Assembly (NCBI GenBank): GCA_027574665.1
Contig: CM050658.1
Span: 20,844,317 to 20,908,316, forward strand
Direction of reading: 5' to 3'
Length of the DNA stretch: 64,000 nucleotides
Source of the DNA: Rhynochetos jubatus
Taxonomy: Eukaryota; Chordata; Aves; Eurypygiformes; Rhynochetidae
Positions 58,073 through 64,000 of this stretch are shown piece after piece. How positions within the stretch are numbered: the stretch's first letter is position 1; each line of letters starts with the position of its first letter. The translations under genes and the position numbers were made by a program. Under the pieces are notes generated by a model. That model ran no database searches. It was given only the letters and a program-made list of their open reading frames with translations, and was not told where the DNA came from.

Positions 58073-61000
58073 GTAAGTTAACTTACATACCTTGCGTATA
58101 TGCTTTGGGAGTTTGACGTGTTAGGAAGGCTTCGATGGTTCTATGGGCCAAGACACATCACTAGAGCTCTTTTGAAACATACCAAATTCAGATAAAATGT
58201 AGGCAGAGTAATTAAGGTGATGTGAAGTCTCTTGATGTTGCAGTGAGGGAATTAACTGACGTAAATTCTTTGTTCTTCGGGATAGTAGGGTTTTTCAAAA
58301 TAAAGTAGAACAGTACTGATTTTATTGAGACCCGAAATCTTAGCTCCACGTCAGCTCAGAAGTAGTTCTGAAGATATGCTAATGTGTTCCTTGCTTGGTT
58401 TAGGAAATCACGTTATATCTCTACATTACTGATGTTCTTCACACTGTGAACTGCAAATGGGCAAACTACCCAAACTCAGTTTAGCTCTAAACCTCTTCAA
58501 GCCCAAATGTAGAGGCTGAGAATCTGCTGTTACCTTTTTCTTGGCGGCGTAGTTTGACAGCTGTCTTGGACTCCTGGTGCAGAGCTAAGTAAAGTTCGGG
58601 TATTTTGGCAGTGTATTCAGCGTGACTGTTGGAATTCCAAAACACGAGATGACCTTATAGGTTAAGGATGGTCAAGTTGGCTGAACAGTGGAGAAGTGGC
58701 AACACTGAGTCCTTCAGGTGATAAAATTGCAACGTGAATTGCAGGGAGAGGTTTAGCAGAGTATGTGCTGAGAAAAAGCCATTGAGAAGCAAAATATATG
58801 CATACTGAAGTATTATTGATGTCCTTTAATGTTAATTTTACTAATAACCTTTAATTCTGTAGTTAGTAACTTATAGCTATGATAAAGGATCGACAGAACT
58901 TCTGGATGTCTCTGAAGATGTTGGAGAGGGCTGAAATGCCAGTGAGCTTTCTGTGAGCATGGAAAAGATGGTTTTAAGGGAGCAGATGTTTAACTAACTC
59001 AGCTGAAGAAACCCTGCATAATAATAAAGCTAAAACTGACAAGAGATGCTCCTTTTATACATTATAAAAATACTTAGTGGCACCTTAAATCCTGTTTAAC
59101 TAGCATCTGTCAAAGACCGTTTAAGAAACAAACCTGACTTGAACTAGCGCAGGGTCTTGCAACAGCCTAAGCCTTTTTTTGTGGGTTATTGTTTCTTTTT
59201 TTTCCTTCCCCCCTTTGAAAGCCAGTTTGTAGTTTGACCTGGTTTACAGAGGTTACCACCTCTGATGCTGACTTTGGATACAGACTAAAATATAAACTTT
59301 GGATCTGAAATTTCTGTGGTTATGGGATTTCAGGAAGTAGATAGGCAGATGTTTTGTAATTATTTTTGTATTGTTTTGCTTCCTGGTGCTATTAATTTTC
59401 TGTGTAATCATGTAAGGAAATGCAGGTTTAAAAGTCTGCTTTTAAAAATCGGGTTTTCTGGAAAGTGTTCTGAGCCTTGGAGGCACGTGCTGCCACGCCA
59501 TTGCCAGCTTGTGCTGGCAGTAGAACAGGAGGTGCTTGCACAGAGCGGCTGGAGGAGGGGAATGGCAGAGGGATGCGGCTAAGGGAGATAACGCCGAACG
59601 CAGGCACAGTAACGGTTACAGCAGTGCTTTTGACAGGATAACGTACACTTTTCTAAAACATCGGATCGTTGCATGGCAATCATCAAACTGAAAATCTGTG
59701 TTACTGATGTTACATTTTATGTCCATTAGGAGTGGAGTGCTCATTTGAGTGGTAGATTCTAGTGTGGTTCTCTTAATATTGATTTGATTATTTTTAATAC
59801 AAGTTCCTTTTTAAATTTAAAAAAAAAAAAAGGGTGACAACTTTCGTGTCCAGCTGAGTTTAAAAGAGAAACTGCAGATTGATTTCTGCACTGACTGTAG
59901 CCTGGTGACCGTATTCGTATTGTCCTCGTCAGTGTTCTTTTTTTGTTGGTGGTTTTGTTCTGCCTTTGGGAGTAGAACGCTGCTCTTGGGCACAGAAAAA
60001 ACCCCATTGATAATAATAATGGTAGTGAGGATGCTAACCGTTTTGTGGTTAAAACCTGGTAAGGATTTTGTCTTTGGTCTTTTACTGAGCTAACCCTATC
60101 TGTTTAGCTTGGGTTGTTGTTGTTGGAGGTTGGTTTGTTTTTGTCCCTAGCTCTTCCTGAGGCTTGCAGTTCTGGAGTGGCCTCAACTGGAATTTCTAGG
60201 CTTCTATGAAATGCGATGCTTTCATCCGTGAGGTTTATGCTGAGTTCAGTGAGCGAATGTAATACTTGTGATAAATATTGTTTCCAGTGTTGGCTGATTT
60301 TATCCAAATTATTTAACTTGAAATAGTCTAGGGCTCAGGCACCAGCTATATCTTTCATTAATATCTTGTTTTGTAGAGATACTGCACAAGCTCAGAATGC
60401 CACAGCACATTCATTTTCCTGTTTTATAACGGGTTTGTTGGAAACGGCTTCTTTGCAAGCATTTTGGTGCTGTGCCATATGGCGGTGACAGAGTAGAAAT
60501 GAATTTGCAGCCTGCTAAATTTTGACTTAGGACAAAACTTCATCCCATGATAAACTTGTGGCATCCTGGCAGAATCTTTCAGGGGAACATTTAATGTTGG
60601 TGTCACGAAGAAATAATACTGCAGTGCTTTCTTACGTGAAGATACAGTCAACTTTTAATGTCTTAAATCAGTTCAATAGTTCTAATACTGTAGAACTTAT
60701 ATATCCATCCTGCGGCCAGCTTGAATCTGGAAGATGTGTCCTTCACTGAAAGCAGTACGATGAGAAGGATACTCTTGAGCCAGGGTGGAATAAATGGGCA
60801 GTATATTCTTGCCTTTTTTGTTTTACAGCTCATGAGATGGATGCAGGGCAATTGAGAGCGGTTTGATGTGATCTTAAGCTTTTTACTTTTTAGTTGGTGT
60901 GAAAGAGTTGTATGAGCTTTGGAAAAAAACCAGCTAGTAAAGTAGTTTTCACTACTGGCTTACTACGCAGTTCTTGGGCTGGCTGTGCGTCTGCTCCTTG

Positions 61001-64000
61001 GTGACAGCTGTCCCTGGCCGCTGGGGAAAAAGCCTGTGAAGTGCTGAGGAGAGGAGGGGGACAGCTCTGCGGTCAGCTCTGCGGCGTGCCTCTGCGTCTG
61101 ATGACCAGGGATTGCAATTTCTTCCTTGCCACCACTTCAGGGTTCGTTAAACAGCTTTCTATCCCCATCCGGTGGCTACCTCTGGCAAGTGCAGTGTTAG
61201 CGTAATTCCATTTTATAAACGCTTGCAAGCTTCCCATCTCTTTTGAAAGACTTGCTTGTATAGTGGGAAACCACAGGGTGCTCATGGAGCACTGGTAGTG
61301 GAAACACTTCTTAGCTACTTCTGTAGCCTAAGAAGATATTCCTGAGTCCTTTTGTGATCACACAAGACGGTGGATGGGAGAGAAAGAAAACCACTCCTAG
61401 TTAGGGTAGAAAATTGGTGCTTTACGTGTTGGAGAACATGGCTGTAGGCTGAAAACTGCACAGTTTACTGCGGAGATGCAGTATGGAGCTCCCTTTGGTG
61501 ATGGGGCGCTTTGTCCATTTCTGCCTTCCCTCCAGCAGGCCCATCCCAGTTGCTCCAGCTTTTCTTTTCCTTTTAGGATTGTCACCAAAGGGGTGCTCTT
61601 TCCTTCCTCACCAGGTGTGGCCTTTGGCCTCGCAGCCTTGCCCTCCAGTGTTCGGTAGTAGCCTCAGGCTCACGCTACTTCTAGGCTGCAGCTGAAGAGG
61701 TTGTAGGTACCTCTGGAATATTGGCCTTGAGCTGCTTGATTCCTTCTGCATAGCTTTGCTTTCATTTCAGCATGGCATTGTTTTGTACTCCATATTTTCA
61801 AGACAAGCTCCATCACTAAATGTCTGTCCAGCTGCCGTAGCCCTTCTTAGCGAGGTGAATGGGGACTGCCCGTTGAGCGGAGGACTGGTGTGTTGTAAAG
61901 ATGAAAGTGACTGGTACATTGGTGGTGTGGGGTTTTTTTTCCTTTTCTGTGTAAGCAGTACAAGTTGTTTTCTGACTTCATTTTTTCCTGCATGTGGAGT
62001 TTATCCAGCACTAAACCAGAATGATTTCAGAACAACAGATTTCCAGGTCCTAGTAGGAATCGCTATGCGTTTTCTGTATTCTGTGACACTCAGATAATTC
62101 ATGAAGAATGTTCATAAGAAATCTATTTTGTCCATTTTTCTACTAGCGAACTGCTTTTTTGTATTTCCTTTGTGCATTTAGTGCTTTAGCCCCCTTGTTA
62201 GCTTCTTACCATTCCAGCCTGTGTTGTTTTATTGCCTTACTTGTATTTTGAAGGAGAAATACACTGAACTCCTACTTAGTTGGATGATCTTTGGGTAAGT
62301 CTAGCACCAGTTTTAGATATTTGTATTTTCTGCTATACAGGTATTTTGCACTTCTGGCTCGATCCAGAATCATTCAACACGCTGATCCAAAGATTACAGC
62401 CTGGAGCAGAATGATCTCTGTATGCTGGGATTTTAAAGCTTCCACTGGTAGTTGAACATAAGACTTGGCAAATTCTGTGTTTATGATTCCTAGGCCCCAG
62501 AACAAACCCGTCACCTGTCTTTATTGAGAAGGTGTCTTTCAAAGATGCTACTCTAAAGACAGGCAGTCTGTGTTTGTTACTGGACTTGGTTCCCCTTTGG
62601 TTTATGCTTTTTTGGACTCATGTCTGGTGGTGTTTGAGTACTTTTTTCTGCTTTCTTCATCTCCATGCATCTGTTTTTGATTGTTTTTTCTTTTTTGATT
62701 TCGTCTTGTCTTTCAAGTGTTGCTCATGAGTCACAGGAGACCCTTTGCCTCGCCGTCTCTGCTGCTTATGGTGCTGTTTGGATGCAGTCTGCTTGCTGAA
62801 CTGGGGCGATGACAGGGCTGCTTACATAGTGTAGTGTTTGTGATTTTTATTTTTAGGTCTACAGAGGCTATTGTCATGTTGTCTTGAACTGATACTGGGT
62901 CACGCAGCAGCACTGTTGTTAGTTTATCTGTACTACCATGGATATGTTGAAATCATACACTTCTAGATCCTGCTGTTGTAGTGTCTTACCCACCTTACTT
63001 TTAGCCTTTGGTGACTGAGTTTACAAGTCTTGGTTTTTTTTTTCTTTAAAAATTAGAAAAAAAAGGGGAAAAGCACTTTATATGAGTTTACAAACATTGT
63101 GAAATGATTTTCAATGAGTACTTTAATTTTCTGGATAGCTAGGAGTTTTGAAACCCTTAGATACTGAGTCATTGCAAACAGAACCACTTGATCACTTGAG
63201 ATCACTTGATACTCCAAAGAAATGGCATTCACAGCTTGAGAAGCTCTAACATCAAGTCCTGCTCTTCAGTGTGAAGCGAGTGTACGTGTTTGAAGAGGGC
63301 AACTTTATTTTGCATCTGCTAGAGGGTACTGTGGGATGTTGAATTCTGTGTGGGATGCCAAGAGTATTTTGAATATTGCGTTGACTGATTGAGTATCTTC
63401 TGGAAGCAAAAAGTTCCTTTGTAGGAGATTTATTGTGTCCATGGGGTGTTTGCACAGTGTGTGTATATGGCTTGGATCAAGAAATCAAAGCTCTAATTTT
63501 TGGAAGTTATGCCTAAGAGAGTCTTAGTTACTGACTGGGCTCAAACTGGCTGTAACATCCCTTCATGACACTTTAACAACAACAAACGTGTTTTGAGTTT
63601 GTGTCGTGCTTTTGAGAAGTTAAAGCTACCTTGAATCTTTAGGGACCAGGTTTTCTGTTAACAAGTCACTGAAATATGCATCTCGAGTTCACCTTTTCCC
63701 TAACCTCATTTTTCTTCAATGCAGGAGTATGCCACAGCCAAGAAGATGCAACCAAAGTTATTTACATTTGAGTAGAAACATAGCAGCATTTAGGGGAACA
63801 GGGTTTAATTTTGATTTCTGTGAATGCAGTTTTAATGATTGTCAGTGGGAAGGAGCTCTGTGGTTTGTTAGCGTGAAAGGACTGCAGTTTCAATTTTGGC
63901 TCACGAAGCCAGAGCCTCCTTCTTGTGAATTGTCAGTGTTTTGCAAACATAAAGGTTAAAACAGTGTTTGGTAGGTTATTGTCTAAAATATCATGTGTTG
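58073..64000 (+). other. IARS1: IARS1 intron, extends beyond the window
   Basis: After the donor at 58073 no exon encoding the next conserved residues (human WVFKQLYDKGLVYRG) was found up to 64000, so this intron is at least 5.9 kb. It holds short A/T runs (for example 59820-59831 and 63036-63063) and no repeat, RNA gene or open frame I can support. Confidence 0.7.

Noticed and set aside
1-64000. tRNA genes, CRISPR arrays, prokaryotic operons, intact retroviral or Polinton genes
   Set aside because: Looked for and not found. Sequence and gene structure are those of a bird nuclear genome.

Overview
The window is vertebrate nuclear DNA from a bird, most likely a neoavian. Supporting this are two 3' ends of CR1 LINEs (bird/reptile type), one solo LTR of the TguLTR5-like endogenous retrovirus group that is common in Neoaves, short introns, and sharp CpG islands in an AT-rich background. 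There is no sign of prokaryotic organisation.

Layout, left to right. (1) 1-3.7 kb: the last four coding exons, 3'UTR and poly(A) signal of NOL8 on the + strand, with a CR1 copy in the intron before them. (2) 3.7-44 kb: a long interval with no gene I can support. It holds a GC-rich block directly after NOL8, an orphan CpG island near 7 kb, a (TTTTA)n microsatellite, a 32-bp tandem duplication that doubles an octamer site, and a solo LTR at 34.4-35.1 kb. (3) 44.4-45.9 kb: a compact, apparently single-exon gene on the - strand in a strong CpG island, with its own TATA box and poly(A) signal. It encodes a 230-residue protein carrying the signature motif of the CCER1/HEXIM group. (4) 48.2 kb to the right edge: the 5' part of IARS1 (cytosolic isoleucyl-tRNA synthetase) on the + strand. 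It has a CpG-island promoter, two untranslated exons, four coding exons (residues 1-160, including the HIGH signature HYGH) and the intronic H/ACA snoRNA SNORA84.

NOL8-IARS1 adjacency in the same orientation, with SNORA84 in an early IARS1 intron, matches the human 9q22 locus and makes those three names secure. As I recall, only a few kilobases separate NOL8 from IARS1 in human. Here about 45 kb do, and the interval holds the extra gene.

The most interesting item is that extra gene. Human CCER1 lies beside the EPYC-KERA-LUM-DCN cluster of small leucine-rich proteoglycans. NOL8/IARS1 lie beside the paralogous OGN-OMD-ASPN-ECM2 cluster. A CCER1-like gene here therefore looks like the second member of an ancient duplicate pair that mammals have lost. 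This is inference from remembered synteny and motif comparison, and no search was run.
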